Counted from the stretch's first letter, positions 1-11,850 are shown. The stretch is DNA of 64,000 bases from Dastarcus helophoroides (GCA_028583605.1 CM053336.1:25343004-25407003); one strand, 5' to 3'. Translations and numbers: made by a program. Notes: generated by a model from the letters alone, not told the origin.

Positions 1-641
1 ACCAGTCGTTCCACCAATAGTATACAAATAACCATTATGATAAACCAACGCCTGTCCATAAAGTGGTTGAGGCAGCTGGCCTGTCGCAGCAACTTCAGTC
101 ATATACGCCTTGGGATCATTAACGTTGCATATATACAATTGATTGCTGCAGTGATCAGCAAATGGGGCACCCGTACCTCCAAATACCTACAAAACCATTT
201 AAAATACAACATAAAACCAGCACAAGAATAAAACCGTGCTTGAAATAATTTTTAAATTAATTCAAATAACATCAAATATTTTAATTAGAAACTCAATTAC
301 TTAACCCGATGACGTACCATGAGAAGATTCTTTTGCAAAGTCAGTGCATTAGACGCCAATTCCATAGGCAAAGTATGAAAGTTCGGGTACCTGCTCCATA
401 CTTTAGTGGCGAAATTAAATCTCCAAAGCTCCTGAAATAACGGAAAGGAGTGCACCCATATTTCATCCTGAACGAATTCGTCGGCGTTGGCCAACGGATT
501 GAACCCCCCGAACGAGTAAAAATTAGCGGAATTCGCTCCAATTCTGTGGCCGCTCCTCGGGAACGGTACATTCTTGTCCCTGGGCTTGATTTCTTCGAAA
601 CGCAACGGCTTGAATTTGTAACGCTGTTTATGCACACTCAT
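1..641 (-). CDS. KLHDC10: KLHDC10-like kelch protein, first two coding exons (partial)
   Basis: Kelch-repeat protein; in vertebrates KLHDC10 is a substrate adaptor of a cullin-2 ubiquitin ligase. Two exons are readable on the minus strand. Exon 1 runs from an ATG at 641 down to 318 and carries RSGHR, FGGFNP, PLFQELWRFNFATKVW and ELAS, in the order expected at the start of the KLHDC10 propeller. A donor (GTACGT) begins at 317 and an acceptor TAG ends at 187. Exon 2 (186 to beyond 1) reads VFGGTG at its start, YGQALVYHNGYLYTIGGTTG at the window edge, and continues off the left side. The 131 bp intron is phase 0. An in-frame ATG at 713 would add 24 hydrophobic residues; I prefer 641 because the family is cytosolic and has no such segment, but the longer start cannot be excluded. 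Family assignment rests on remembered motif order, not a search. Confidence 0.85.
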
Positions 642-1398
642 CACTTTCGATAATATTTTCAAAATAATGAACAGTAAACAGGAGAGGAGACGAATTAACG
701 CCGTAAAATACATTCATTATTGACTGTTCTAAACGCCGCTTCTAGGAAGAATGTCATCTTTACTGGAGTTTTGAAGCAAATTGCACAATTTCTTTCAATG
801 AAGGTTAACAAGTCTTGTTATTTCACTTGGTTGTCTTTCGAATGATGTAATAACAACACCATGAATTTTTTTACAGAAATACAAGCAATCAGGTAATGTT
901 ATTTCATTGTTGACGTAATAAGGTCATCTGTTGAGATTGCCCATGCAAACGAAATAACTACTGGTAGACAGATCTACTACATCCGGCATTGCCAGATCTC
1001 AGGATTATTCGTTACAATTTTGGATCCCACGAATAAGGTAACAAATCTTACAATTTTTGTCTTTACCAATAAATTAAAATGAATAATTTAATATCACATT
1101 TGATCAAATAGATAACAAAAATATATAAATTTAGTAAAATAGTTTTCTAAAAGCGCTTGCAGTATACGGCTCGTGAAATCGGTCGAATGACTGGTCGCCT
1201 GTCGAACGGAACGGAAACCGAAGATTGTTGTGATATTTTTAGTTTAATAAAATATGCAATAGCATTATTATGCTTTATTTTTTACAAAATTATTTAAACT
1301 ACAAGCAATTTTCAACCAGTTCACGATTTCTGTTACTTAATTATCACGATTCATTAAGAGCACTGAACTGACTGAACTAAACACTGTGGTTTATGATT
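642..1398. other. Upstream region of the KLHDC10-like gene, no gene seen
   Basis: About 750 bp 5' of the minus-strand kelch gene. It should hold its 5' UTR and promoter. I see no TATA-type promoter that I would commit to and no other coding sequence. Confidence 0.4.
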
Positions 1399-1553
1399 AA
1401 GTCCATAGAAGGTTTTACCCCTTTACCACATCGGCAATTAAAATAAATTAGTGCGCCTAACTTAAAAGGGCCAGTTTTGCTGCCGAAATAATTCTTGCGT
1501 AATTATTTGTTTAATTTCCGATGTGGTAAAGGGGTAAAACCTTCTATGTACTT
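1399..1553. mobile_element. Hairpin MITE with 30 bp perfect terminal inverted repeat
   Basis: Positions 1405-1434 and 1518-1547 are perfect reverse complements over 30 nt. The match extends outward to 1399-1402 / 1550-1553 with one mismatch, and weaker AT-rich pairing continues inward (CAATTAAA against TTTAATTT). The central part has no coding capacity. Shape and size fit a miniature inverted-repeat transposable element. A target duplication is not clear, so the superfamily is unassigned. Confidence 0.7.
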
Positions 1554-2933
1554 CAAGATTCATGATTTGTCTCATTTGGCAACACTGACCACATCTATTA
1601 GACCATAGAAACTATAAAAAAGAACTGACGCTAAAGCTCTAAATAGGTATTATTGTCAGGCATTTGATGTCCTATTAGTTTTTCATATTAAATTTAAATT
1701 CTGCGGAGTTGAAATACATAAGTATAGTGTTTCTTTATTTTCTACTCTTTAAATTCACGTAAAACATTGTCTTCATGTTCAATAACAGTGCTAAATATCC
1801 GATAGAAATACAAAAAGAACAAAACGGAGTCATTAGTCCATATTTATAAAAAAAGTACCAGCTTAACTAATAATGGTACGAAATGATTTTTGCATATTGA
1901 GAAATTAGGTAGTGTGGGAAGTTATTAAGAGAATAAGAAACACAGTTACACTAGGAGGCATTGGATGAGAAATAACGCCATATCTGATAACCAAGCCTGC
2001 CGGGAATCCTGGGGCAATTATAATATTCTGACCCTTAGTTGGGTATTAAAGACTCCCTGAAGCCTAGGCCCCAAGGACATTTACTCCACCCCCCCCCCTC
2101 CTCTCCGCGGGCCACCTGATGACTCCCTACATCAACCTCGAGGAGGAATATTAGAAGCTGTATCATATTTGAAATAGCAAGTTTTTACCTTTTACTTTAA
2201 TTTTTCAAAGGATTTGCTTGCAAAGAAAAGGTAAAGATTATAAATATGAATTAAAGTAAAACCTTTTACTTCTAACTTTTACTTCTCTTTATTACCTTTT
2301 GCTTTTGCTTTGTACTTCAAAGTAAATCCTTTAATTTTATAAATTATCGCCCAATGGCGCTAGAAACCAATCTTGTGCAACAAAATTTTCAACCCCTCCT
2401 CCTAACAATGTATGCTTTTTTTTCAGATTTATTGTCAGGATTTTTTCTCAGAAAGGAATGACATATTAAAGACCAAAATAAATTAAAAAAGACTAAACAA
2501 TATCCACATTTTATATTTGGCACCATGCCCAAGTCTGGTTTCGGCCATTTGAAACCCCCCCATCCCTTCCCCTACTCAACATAACGCAAAATAACACATC
2601 ACGTTTCGTAATCGCAACAAACAATTACTCGGGACAAGGGTCGGCGCGATAAAATTCGAAATTTACAAAAAAAAATGAGTAAGTTCTAAATTTTCGGAAA
2701 TAAAATAAAATTTTGAGATTAAATCCATGAATTAATGTCATACAAAGCGATTGAAATTTAAAACACTTCTAAATTTCTAAAACAACGTTTCTAAATTTCT
2801 AGAAAATAGATAATATTTTGAGGTTCTGGATTCTGGATTCTGGATTCGTTGTGGTTTGCCTAAAATTTAGGCCAGCACTTAGGCCACCCTTTTCGGGCCC
2901 ATTGTGCTATCCCCGTGATTGAGGTGTCCTTGG
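1554..2933. other. Non-coding interval, no gene seen
   Basis: AT-rich single-copy-looking sequence with a C-run near 2090-2100, loosely self-complementary ACCTTTTACTTT-type motifs at 2180-2340, and three tandem copies of TTCTGGA(T) near 2826-2848. No open frame of note on either strand. Confidence 0.4.
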
Positions 2934-3655
2934 TCATTCATTCAGCCACTCACCCTTGTTGAGAAACTGAAGAACGTCCCTTGGATGCGCCTCTCTCAAA
3001 CTGGCCACATTAGGCCAGAAGTCCCCCAGCGTGGATCCTCTGATTGATGCTAGTGCCGGGCAGTGACACATGCTAGACACTCTCATCATCTTCTAAACAC
3101 CTTCTGCAGCTCGGGTCGTTTATAATTCCCATTCTGTGGAGGTGTTTGTTTAATCGACAGTGACCTGTCCATATCCCTACAAGTTTCCTGAGATTATTCC
3201 TTGAGAGTTGTAGGCATAGTTTTGCCCTTTCCCTGCACGGCATTCTAATGAATGCTTGAGTTTGTCGGCATGTTGTTATTGATGCCCATATGGCTTTGTG
3301 TTTACGATAAATTTCTTCGTTAAGTAGGGATATTACGGTTGATCTCGCCAGGGGAAGGGTTGGTTCTGGTCCAACGAATTGTTCTTCCGAACCCTTCCTC
3401 GCCAGTTTGTCAGCGCGTTCGTTTCCCTCTTTCCCAGAATGTCCTTTGATCCAAATTAGATCAATTGCATTCTCTTGTGATAGACGTTCTAAAGCTAGGT
3501 GGCAGTTCCATACCAGCACTGAGTTTGTTTTCACATTCCTCAGGGCCTTAAGGGCTGCCTGGCTGTCCGTCTTTATTTGGATATATTTTCCTGTAATGTT
3601 CAGTTGCGTCATTTGTTCGGCACTATATAAAATTCCCAACATCTCCGCTTGAAAG
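2934..3655 (-). pseudogene. LINE (Jockey/I-type) RNase H and 3' end, truncated
   Basis: C-terminal remnant of a non-LTR retrotransposon ORF2. The frame from about 3655 down to 3073 carries an RNase H domain with the catalytic signature TDSQAAL, a WIKGHSG histidine segment and NERADKLA. It is followed by a Cys/His-containing tail (GHCRLNKHLHRMG, CRRC) typical of the end of such ORFs. A frame change at about 3075 moves the last ~45 codons (HCPALASIRG to LNKGEWLNE, stop at 2934-2936) into another phase. The N-terminal half of RNase H and all of the reverse transcriptase are missing, and the copy ends abruptly against the AT-rich array at 3656, as 5'-truncated LINE copies do. Not functional. Confidence 0.8.
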
Positions 3656-6600
3656 ATATATTATATATTTTGAGGTTATGGTCCAAATTTTGGAAAAAGT
3701 TAAAATATCTGGAGAATTTTAAAGTTTGAAACTTAAAGTAGAAACTTCAACCAACAGTTTCAAGTTTAGGTTATTTCATAGAAATATTTAATCTGAACAC
3801 CTCTCAATTTGATTTTTTTAACTCTTGAAAATCTCTCAAAATTTTGACATCCCCATATCTAAAAAAAAATTTGACTTCTTTCAAAATTTTGAGATTTTCC
3901 GAAATTCCAATTTTTTCAAAATGCTGATTTTTCAAAATTTTCTTTAATTTAAATTTCCAACTTTTTTAAAAATTTGTCTTTAAGAATGTTGCCTTTTTCA
4001 AAATTTTCAATTTTTAAGTTCCTTTTTAAAAAAAATGTTTATTTGGAGATCGGACTTTTTTCTAATTTTGATTTTATGTCAAAATTGAGACTTACTTTCA
4101 AATATTTAGACTTTTTAAAATTTCAATTTTTTAAAAATTTAGACCTTTAGTGTCCACTTTTGCAAAAATTTCAATTTTTTTTTGGAAATTTCGATTTTTT
4201 TAACTTTTAACTTTTTCCACAATTTCGGTGTTCTAAACTTGATCCTTCTGATAATTTTGCCATTTTTTTCAAATTTATTTTTTTTTAAATGTCGAGTTTT
4301 TTAAGACCTGAGCTTTTTTCAAAATTTTACCTGTTTCTCAGATTTTAACTTTTCAGAAGATGTTTGATCTTTTTGAAAATTTCGATCATTTTATAGTGTC
4401 AACTTTTGCAAAAATTTAAAATTTTCTTTTTTTTTTAAATTTCAATTTTTTTTCCTTTTTTACGTTTTCGCTACTTAGATTTTTTTCCAAAATTTCGGTT
4501 TGCGTAAACTTACTTTTTTTGATAATTTTGACATTTTTTTTATATTTTCTTCTCTTTGAAAAATTGAGTTTTTCGAAAACTGAACTTTTTTCAAAATTGT
4601 ATCTTTTTCTTAAAACTGTGACTTTTGAGAAAACGTTGACTTTTCTGGAAATTTCGATTTTTTAAAATTTGGATTTTTTTTTCATATTTTCGAATTTATT
4701 TGCAAAATGTTTTAAAAATTTCGACGTTTTCAAATTGGTGACTTTTTCAAAATTTCCTTAATTTAAATTTTTAACTTTTTAAAAAAAATTGTCCTTGAAA
4801 AGTCGTCTTAAAAATTTCCTAAATTTAATTTCCTTTTTTTTGAAAATGTCAAGAATTTTTGGAGATCGGAACTTTTTTCAATTAATTTAGGATTCAAATT
4901 TCAAAATTTTCGCATTTTTTTGAAAACTTCGATTATTTTAAAGTGTTGACTTTTGCAAACATATTATTTTTTTTTATTCCAATTTCTTTTTTTACCTTTA
5001 TACGTTTTCAATCTTTAGATTTTTTTCAAATTTCGGTTTTTTAAAATTGATGTTTTGATAGTTGACATTTTTTGAAATTTACTTTCCTTTGCAAATGTGT
5101 TAATTTTTTTTGAAATTTGCGATATTTTTTTAGCCTCCTACTTTTTTAATATTCAGAATTTTCAACAAAATTTCAGTTTTTTGAACTTCTTTGTCTTTGA
5201 AACTGGCGAGTTTTTTGAAAATTGAACTTTTTGCAAAATTTTATCTTTTTCTCGAAATGTTGACTTTTGAGAAAACGTTAACTTTCCTGAAAGTTTCGAT
5301 TTTTTTAAAATTTTGACCTTCAATTCAAATTTTCGATTTTTTTGGCAATATTTTCTAAAAATGTCGACTTTTTCAAAATGTTGATTTCCGAAAAATTTCT
5401 TTAATTTAAAATTCCAACTTTATTAAAAATTTGTCTTTGAAAATGTCGACAATTTTTTTTTAATGTCATGTTTCTTTGGACATCGGAATATTTTTAATTT
5501 TGATTTTGTCAAAATTTAGAATTATTTCCAAAAATTTAGACTTCAAAATTTCCGACTTTTTTGAAAATTTCGACCATTTTAAAGTGTCCACTTTTCCAAA
5601 AATTTCAATTTTTAAATAAAAATTTCGATTTTTTTAAATTTTTTACTTTTTCAATATTTAGATTTTTTTTCTAAAAATTTCGGTTTTTTAAACTTGATTT
5701 TTTTGATAACTTTGACATTTTTTAAAATTTACTTTTCTTTAAAAATGTTGTTTATTTTAAAACTAAACTTTTTTCAAAATTTTATTTTTTTCTCGGAATT
5801 TGAACTTTTTAGAAACTTTTTGAAAACTTTGACTCTAAAAGGTCAATTTTTGCACAGATTTTAATTTTTTTTTTTTTTTGAAAATTACGATGTTTTTTTA
5901 CTTTTTTTGCGTTTTCTGTAGTTAGATTTTTTCCGAAATTTCGGTTTTTTTAAATTTTGATTTATTTTGATAATTTTCTTTAATTTACGTTTCTTTGCAA
6001 AAATTTTAATTTTATTTTGAAAATTTCGATTTTTTTCAACTTCCTACTTTTTCAATATTCAAAATTTTTTTCAAAATTTCGCTTTCTTGAACTTGTTTAA
6101 ACTCTAATAATTTTGAGGATTTTTAAAACTGAACTTTTTTCAAAATTTTATCTTGTTCTCAAAATTTTGACGTTTTAAAAAACGTTGACTCTTCAGAAAG
6201 TTCCGATTTCTTAGAAATTTGACATTTTTGTCAAATTTTGGATTTTTTTTTGCAAAATTTTTTAAAATTTTGACTTTTTCAAAATGTTGACTATATCAAA
6301 ATTCTCTTAATTTAAAATTTTCACTTTAAAAAATTCTCTCCCTGAAAATGACTTCTTCGAAATTTCCCATTTTTGGGTTTTTTTTGAAAATGTCAAATGC
6401 TTTTGAAGATGGGATTTTTTTTATTTTGAATTTTGGACACAATTCAGACTTGTTTTTAAAATTTTCGACTTTTCTGAAAATTTCGCTTATTTTAAAATAT
6501 AGACTTTTGCAAAAATTTTATTATTATTTTATTTAAATTCATATTTTTTTTACCTTGTTACGTTTTCAATATTTAGATTGTTCCCAATATTTCAGTTTTT

Positions 6601-6934
6601 TAAATCGACTTTTTTGATAATTCACATTTTTTCAAGTTTACTTCTTTCGCAAAAATTTTAATTTTGTTAAAATTTAGATATTTTTTAATTTCTAAATGTT
6701 TCAATATTCAGAATATTTTACACAATTTAGGTTTTTTTAATTTGATTTTTTAGGTTAATTTTGATACTTTCAAATTGATTTCCTTTTTCTCAAAATTTTG
6801 ACTTTTTGGAACACATTGACATTTCGAGAAGTTTCGGTTTTTTAAAATTCTAACATTTTTTTAAATTTTCGAGTTTTTTTCCAATTTTTTTAAAAATTTT
6901 GACTTTTTCAAAACTTCTTTCATTTAAATTTCGT
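3656..6934 (+). repeat. AT-rich degenerate array, T-rich strand plus
   Basis: About 3.3 kb made almost entirely of imperfect short units resembling TTTCGACTTTTTCAAAATTT, with drifting spacing rather than a fixed period. The plus strand is consistently T-rich with interspersed TTCGA and CAAAATTT. Short ORFs inside it have no real coding character. Similar blocks recur through the window in both orientations. Confidence 0.75.
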
Positions 6935-7099
6935 ACTGCTCCCGTACGGAAAGACACTCGAGATTCTCAGCCTAACCAAAGACCACCTAGATGCTGGTTC
7001 TGCCCTGGGTTCCATTGGAACCGAGATTGCCCGCGCCAAAGTGAGCGATCAGGGAATTGGCGTGACCGAGGCCCCAGACAGCCAGCGGGAAACGAATAG
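6935..7099 (+). pseudogene. Gypsy gag C-terminus with zinc knuckle
   Basis: Nucleocapsid end of a Ty3/gypsy Gag. The last ~50 codons, in the frame ending with TAG at 7097-7099, hold a Cys-Cys-His-Cys knuckle (CWFCPGFHWNRDC, spacing X2-X3-X4) followed by a basic Arg/Gly-rich tail that would bind RNA. Everything N-terminal is missing, the frame passing directly into AT-rich repeat near 6935. The frame overlaps the start of pol by about 34 nt and ends two codons after a slippery heptamer. Confidence 0.75.
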
Positions 7100-9090
7100 G
7101 TGCTAGTAAGACGCGGCAACAAGGAGCCGCCAACCTTCAGCCGCAACCAAGAATAGGAGCCCTCAACATCGCATCAGCACCGTGTCATCGCACAAAGATA
7201 CAGCTCAGCATCGGTGAAAAGAGCTATTCAGCCCTGGTTGATACTGGGGCGAACGGCAATTTTATCCGAGCTGGGCTTGTCAAGGGAAGACACAACCCGA
7301 AGAAGATTCAGCTTCGCTTAGCTACCCGAGAGATAGCCGATATACGAGGATCGCAGGAGCTCACCATCCAGATTGGCCCTTATTGCCGATCGGTAGATTT
7401 CCTCTTGGTGGAGGACCTCCAAGAAGACCTGATCCTTGGATATCCCTGGCTTCACGAGGAAGACGCGACCCTGGATGCCCGAAGAGGATGTCTTCATTTT
7501 GGAATCCAGAAGCGATACACGGAGTACCTGATGGCCCCCAAATTCCCAACCAAGACCAACCCGATTGTGACATCCGAGATACACGACGAGATGCCCGAAG
7601 AACTACGACCCCAGCTACGCCAACTGCTGAAGGAGTTCGCAGATGTCTTCGCATCGCAGCAGCAACAGCAGACTACCACCAGGTCCGTAATACACGAAAT
7701 CCACTTGAAGGACCCTACACCTTTCCAACTTCGACCATATCGCTATTCCGAGGCTAAGAGGAAAGCGATGTACGACCAAATCGAGGAGATGTTGATGTCA
7801 AAGGTCATCGAGTCCAGTACGTCCGCGTATGTATCTCCTGTCGTAATGGTTCGCAAGAAGGATGACACCTGGAGGTTCTGCGTAGACTACCAGAAGCTGA
7901 ACAGCCAGACAACCGACGAATCCACAGCTCTGCCTCACATCCCGCAGACGCTGAAAGACTTGGGCAACGCGAGAATCTTCTCGACCCTTGACCTGAAGCC
8001 AGGCTATTGGCAGATCCCACTGACCGAGGATTCCCGGAAATACACGGCATTCGCTACTCCTAACGGAGCGACGTACCAGTTCCGAGTCATGCCCTTCGGA
8101 CTCAAGAACGCCCCTGGGACCTTCCAGAGGTTCATGACACAAGAAGTGCTGCCCGATCTTCTCAACGAGTTCGTCCTGGTTTATCTGGACGATATCATTA
8201 TCTATTCGCCCAGCTTCGAAGACCACCTAAGGCATCTCCAGATAGTCTTTGAACGACTCCGAGCTCACGGACTGACTTGCTCGCCGGAGACGTGTCGACT
8301 CGGAACCAACGACATCCAATACCTTGGACATCAAGTTGGGGCCACCACCAACAGGCCGCTCGACTGCCACCTAGAGTCCGTCAAAACCATGAGGACGCCG
8401 ACCTCTCGGACTCAACTGCGAAGGTTCCTGGGACTCTGCGGATGGTTAAGAGAATATATTCCCAACTTCGCCCAGATGGCAGCCTCGCTGACGAACGCCC
8501 TCAGCTCGAAAAAGGCCTTCAAGTGGACCAAGGAGTGCAACATCGCGTTCGAGGCCATTAAGGACGCCATGAAGACTCCTCGAGAGTTGCACCAACCTGA
8601 CCAGGACCTACCATTCGTACTGCAGACTGATACCAGCGGCATTGGTATGTCTGCAGTACTTTACCAACCGACCCCTGAAGGAGGCAAGAGGATCTTATCA
8701 TATGGTAGCGCGAAATTCAATCCAACGGAGCAGCGCTACCATATCAACGAACAAGAGTGTTTGGCCATAATCTGGGCAGTCAAACCTTATCGTCCCTACC
8801 TGGAAGGACGCCACTTCACTATGAGGACCGATAACCGCGCCTTGCAATGGATGGACAGGATGAAGGACGACAGAGCAAAGATCACTCGCTGGGCGTTGCT
8901 CCTACAGCATTATTCCTTCACTGTAGAGCATTGTCCCGGCCGTGACAACGAGCTACCCGATGAGCTGTCCCGCCATCCAGAATCGATTTCCAGCCCAGAC
9001 GATTTGGTGAACCTCGAGGAACTCTTGCCCCCCCAAACAACTGACCACGACACCGGAAAAGGAGCCCATCTGCTGTCAATTGAATACTGA
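7066..9090 (+). pseudogene. Gypsy pol: protease, reverse transcriptase, RNase H
   Basis: Open in the -1 frame relative to gag from 7066 to a stop at 9088-9090. An aspartic protease comes first (LVDTGAN, catalytic Asp codon at 7240). Reverse transcriptase follows, with FSTLDLKPGYWQI, the FRVMPFGLKNAPGTFQR finger and palm segment, and the catalytic YLDD at 8182-8193. A Ty3-type RNase H follows with the first Asp in LQTDTSGIG and a TDNRALQW segment. There is no ATG at the frame start, as expected if Pol is made by frameshifting from Gag. This section has no internal stop and looks intact. Loss of function lies downstream: a frame change near 9065-9090 separates it from integrase. Listed as a pseudogene because the element as a whole is broken. 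Confidence 0.85.
7087..7137 (+). promoter_or_regulatory. -1 ribosomal frameshift site with possible pseudoknot
   Basis: The heptamer GGGAAAC at 7087-7093 is phased G GGA AAC in the gag frame, the canonical X XXY YYZ slippery pattern. The gag stop TAG follows one codon later (7097-7099), and slipping back one base enters the pol frame exactly. Downstream, GCGGC (7113-7117) can pair with GCCGC (7126-7130), and AAGG in its loop (7121-7124) with CCTT (7134-7137), an H-type pseudoknot. The 19 nt spacer is longer than the usual 5-9 nt, so the heptamer is the stronger part of the call. Confidence 0.65.
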
Positions 9091-10296
9091 GACCCTAACG
9101 GACGAGATCAAGAAGGCACAAGAGAACGATCCAGCCCTCCAGGACTTACTTAACCGTTTGAGAAATCCAAACCCAAACGCCAAAGTTTTGGAAAGGAACT
9201 TGCCAAGTCTGAACACAGAGAGGGATGGACATGTCTACCGCAGGAAGGGAATGCGGCTCATCGTGCCACAAAATATGGTGGAGAGAGTTCTGTTTGAGTT
9301 CCACGATGCTCACTTAGCAGGACATCCTGGTCAAGATGAAACCATCGAAGCCATCAAGAGGATGTTCTAGTGGCCGTCTATCCCACAGGACACAACGAGG
9401 TATGTGAAACAATGTCTTCTCTGTGCACAGTACAAACGCCGCCCACCTTTTGTCGCCGCCGATCTTCGTCCACGACAGCCAACACACCCTGGGCAGACAG
9501 TAGCAGTTGATCTGATGGGACCATATCCAACTTCCAACCAAGGAAATCGATTCGTCTTGACCGTCACGGATCTCTTCTCTCGCTGGGTTGAAGCATTCAC
9601 CATTCCAAGGTCACATGTTAGCTGTATCACCCAACTCCTGGAAGAGCAAGTATTCCATCGATACGACTATCCTCAATCCATTATCAGCGATAATGGCCCT
9701 CAATTCACGAGCCGTCACTGGGCAAGGAGCTGTGAGCAATGGAAAATTGCTCACTGGACCACCGCTGCTTATCATCCCCGTGCCAATCCAGCGGAGCTTC
9801 GAAATCGAGAGATCAAAAAGGGAATCCAAATACGTCTTGACGGTCAAGAACCAGATACCTGGGACCTTGAACTTCCTGCGACTCTTTCAGTTTAAGGAGA
9901 AGAACCAACGCCGCCACTGGAAAATCCCCTAGTGAAATTCTCATGGGCCAACATCTGCAAGCCCCAGGAGAATGGAGCGCCGTAGCAGAACCACGACCAG
10001 GCAACCCAGCTGCTCAGCGTGAAGCAGCACGGCAGAACCAGGCGCGCTACAGCAGGAACAGGTGGCCTCAGTCCCAAAGAAATCCCCAGCAATATTTACC
10101 AGGCGACTCTGTGCTTGTCCGAAACGAAATACGACGCCCCTTCGTTGCTCGCTGGCAAGGACCGTATGGAATTATTCGACCAGCAGGCGAAGCATGCTAC
10201 TGGGTCTTCATAGACGGCCTAACTCAGAAGGTCCAAGTAGATCGCATTCGTCCCGCTCCACAAGCAGGCCAGAGACGTCGTGTCATGCCCCAATAG
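9065..10296 (+). pseudogene. Gypsy integrase, interrupted
   Basis: Integrase region of the gypsy element, in a different frame from the reverse transcriptase. The N-terminal zinc-binding part has the two His (HDAHLAGHPG) and the CLLC pair. A TAG at 9368-9370 replaces what is normally an aromatic residue just before WPSI. The catalytic core shows the first Asp in VDLMGPYP, the second in SDNGPQF, and a Glu in AELRNREIK at the expected position. The frame then ends in TAA at about 9893-9895. The last part, from about 9895 in another frame, carries GKSPSEIL and the C-terminal domain with GDSVLVRN, ARWQGPYGI and QVDRIRPAP, stopping at 10294-10296. At least one nonsense codon and two frame changes make it non-functional. 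Confidence 0.85.
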
Positions 10297-11049
10297 AGAG
10301 CCAACCTTCCACGCCTCATTAGGACGCTCGAAGCCATAGTGCAGTGAAGGGCAGTGAGGTGAAAAGACAAAGTGGAAGAAACTCTCTTAGGTTAAGGTAG
10401 AATTAGGGAAACATTGTTAATAGTATTAGGCAAACATTGTTCGTAGATTTAAGTTAGATTAAGAAGTGCAGTGCAGTGCGCGAGTGTAGTGTAGTGCAGT
10501 GCTAGTGACCGTGCATCACCAGCGACCAGCTCGACGGCAGGACGAGAACTACGACCGCTTCGTGATCCAGAGGAACCATTTTCTCTCCACCAATTTTCGT
10601 TCTTTCCAGCCATTTCCAGAGGACTCACTTTCTCTCTGGCAGAGTCCCCATTGACTCTCGCCAACCTTTCGAGGACACTTTCCTCGCCATAATTTCTTCT
10701 TTTTCGTCAAGAGGACCCATTCCTCTTCGGCATTGCCTCTCCCCGTCTATTCCAAGGACCCATGTCCAAGGAGACGACACCAGCGAAGAAGAAGGAGCAG
10801 CCAGTTCACGAAGCTGTCACTACACCACATCTTTGAAGAAGATGTCCGCGAGGAAGACTGTGGTCACGTTCTTACCAGAGGCGTGACAGCTATCTTCGAT
10901 AAGATAGCCATTTTTATGTTAGGTTAAGTTAGATTTAAGATTTTGGTATTTTTGTGGTTTGAAAATAAATGCTAGGAGGTTTTCGTCGTCGCACTATTAC
11001 ATCGCGAAATTCACTTCCACCAGAGCGTCGTCACCGGAGGAGGGGGGAA
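10297..11049 (+). other. Gypsy 3' non-coding region ending in polypurine tract
   Basis: Non-coding sequence between the integrase stop and the presumed 3' LTR. It includes a GTGCAGTGCAGTG-rich stretch at 10465-10505 and AATAAA at about 10964. A purine run (GGAGGAGGGGGGAA, 11036-11049) lies immediately before TGATACC and is the likely plus-strand priming tract. No env-like frame is seen. Confidence 0.55.
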
Positions 11050-11742
11050 TGATACCGGAGCAGGAATAATTCAAGTTTCCCGCTCTTACTCTCACTCTGA
11101 CGCCGCTAGATGGATCCAAGCACTAGGCATTGACCAATACATTTCCATCCCCGACGATTCACGATCGTCCCCGACCAACGGAAAACACCACAAGGAGGGT
11201 TGGTCGTTAACCGCCCTTGCTTGACTCACTCTCTCCAAGTTTGAACTTTGAACAAGGAAGACCTACCCGAAAATTCCGAACACGTGCCTAGTGCTTCGAC
11301 CGATAATTTGCTTTAAGATTATTTACCCGATTAATCTAATAGTGCCACGGCGAAAACTCCAGCTAAAACTGTAAGTCTGCGTATTTCTTTTATCCATTTG
11401 TCCGAAGTATATATTTGTATCGTGCTGCATTGTCCAATTGTTGGGAATTGTTTATTTTCGTCCTGTGAACCCAACACGACCACGTGCTTGTTAAAACGAG
11501 CAAGTTCTAGGCGAAATTCGAATTTTATTTGAGTTTCGGCCGAAGAATTAATTCTTATTCTCTTGTCGAGTAATATTTTATATTTCCTCGATTGTAATCG
11601 CCCCTGGAAGATTTCCTAACCGCGTGCAAACGCCTTAATAGCTAATTCGAGAGTAAGCGACTTGACGCTCCTTTTATTTCATTTTTTTTGTTTAGTTGCA
11701 CGTGTAGAAACCCGTTAGACGCCATTTTCTAGTATTTACCAG
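11050..11742 (+). repeat. Probable gypsy 3' LTR, right limit uncertain
   Basis: Starts with TG directly after the purine tract. There is no partner LTR in the window, so only the left edge is supported; the right edge is somewhere before the 26 bp tandem repeats. Confidence 0.4.
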
Positions 11743-11850
11743 TGTCTTCTGTGGTTGACACGCAGTGCACCAACTGTTGGTTGACACGCAGTGCGCCTTC
11801 TGTGGCTGACACGCAGTGCTACCATCTATTGGTTGACACGCAGTACACTA
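11743..11850 (+). repeat. 26-27 bp tandem repeat, four copies
   Basis: Four copies of (T/C)TGACACGCAGT at about 11755, 11781, 11806 and 11833, separated by variable 13-15 nt containing CTGT(T/G)GG or CTATTGG. The array lies between the gypsy remnant and the GT microsatellite. Confidence 0.75.

Larger units (their letters stand above)
6935..11750 (+). mobile_element. Ty3/gypsy LTR retrotransposon, 5'-truncated and degenerate
   Basis: A much more GC-rich island than its surroundings that carries, in order, a gag zinc knuckle, protease, reverse transcriptase, RNase H and integrase, then a non-coding 3' region, a polypurine tract and a probable 3' LTR. The PR-RT-RH-IN order is the Ty3/gypsy order. 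The left end is cut inside gag by the AT-rich array, so no 5' LTR or primer binding site exists here. The right limit is approximate because there is no second LTR to compare. Several breaks in pol show that this copy is dead. Confidence 0.85.

Noticed and set aside
7318..8226. Minus-strand and alternate-frame ORFs opposite gypsy pol
   Set aside because: Shadows of the PR-RT-RNase H frame, which carries all the recognisable catalytic motifs.
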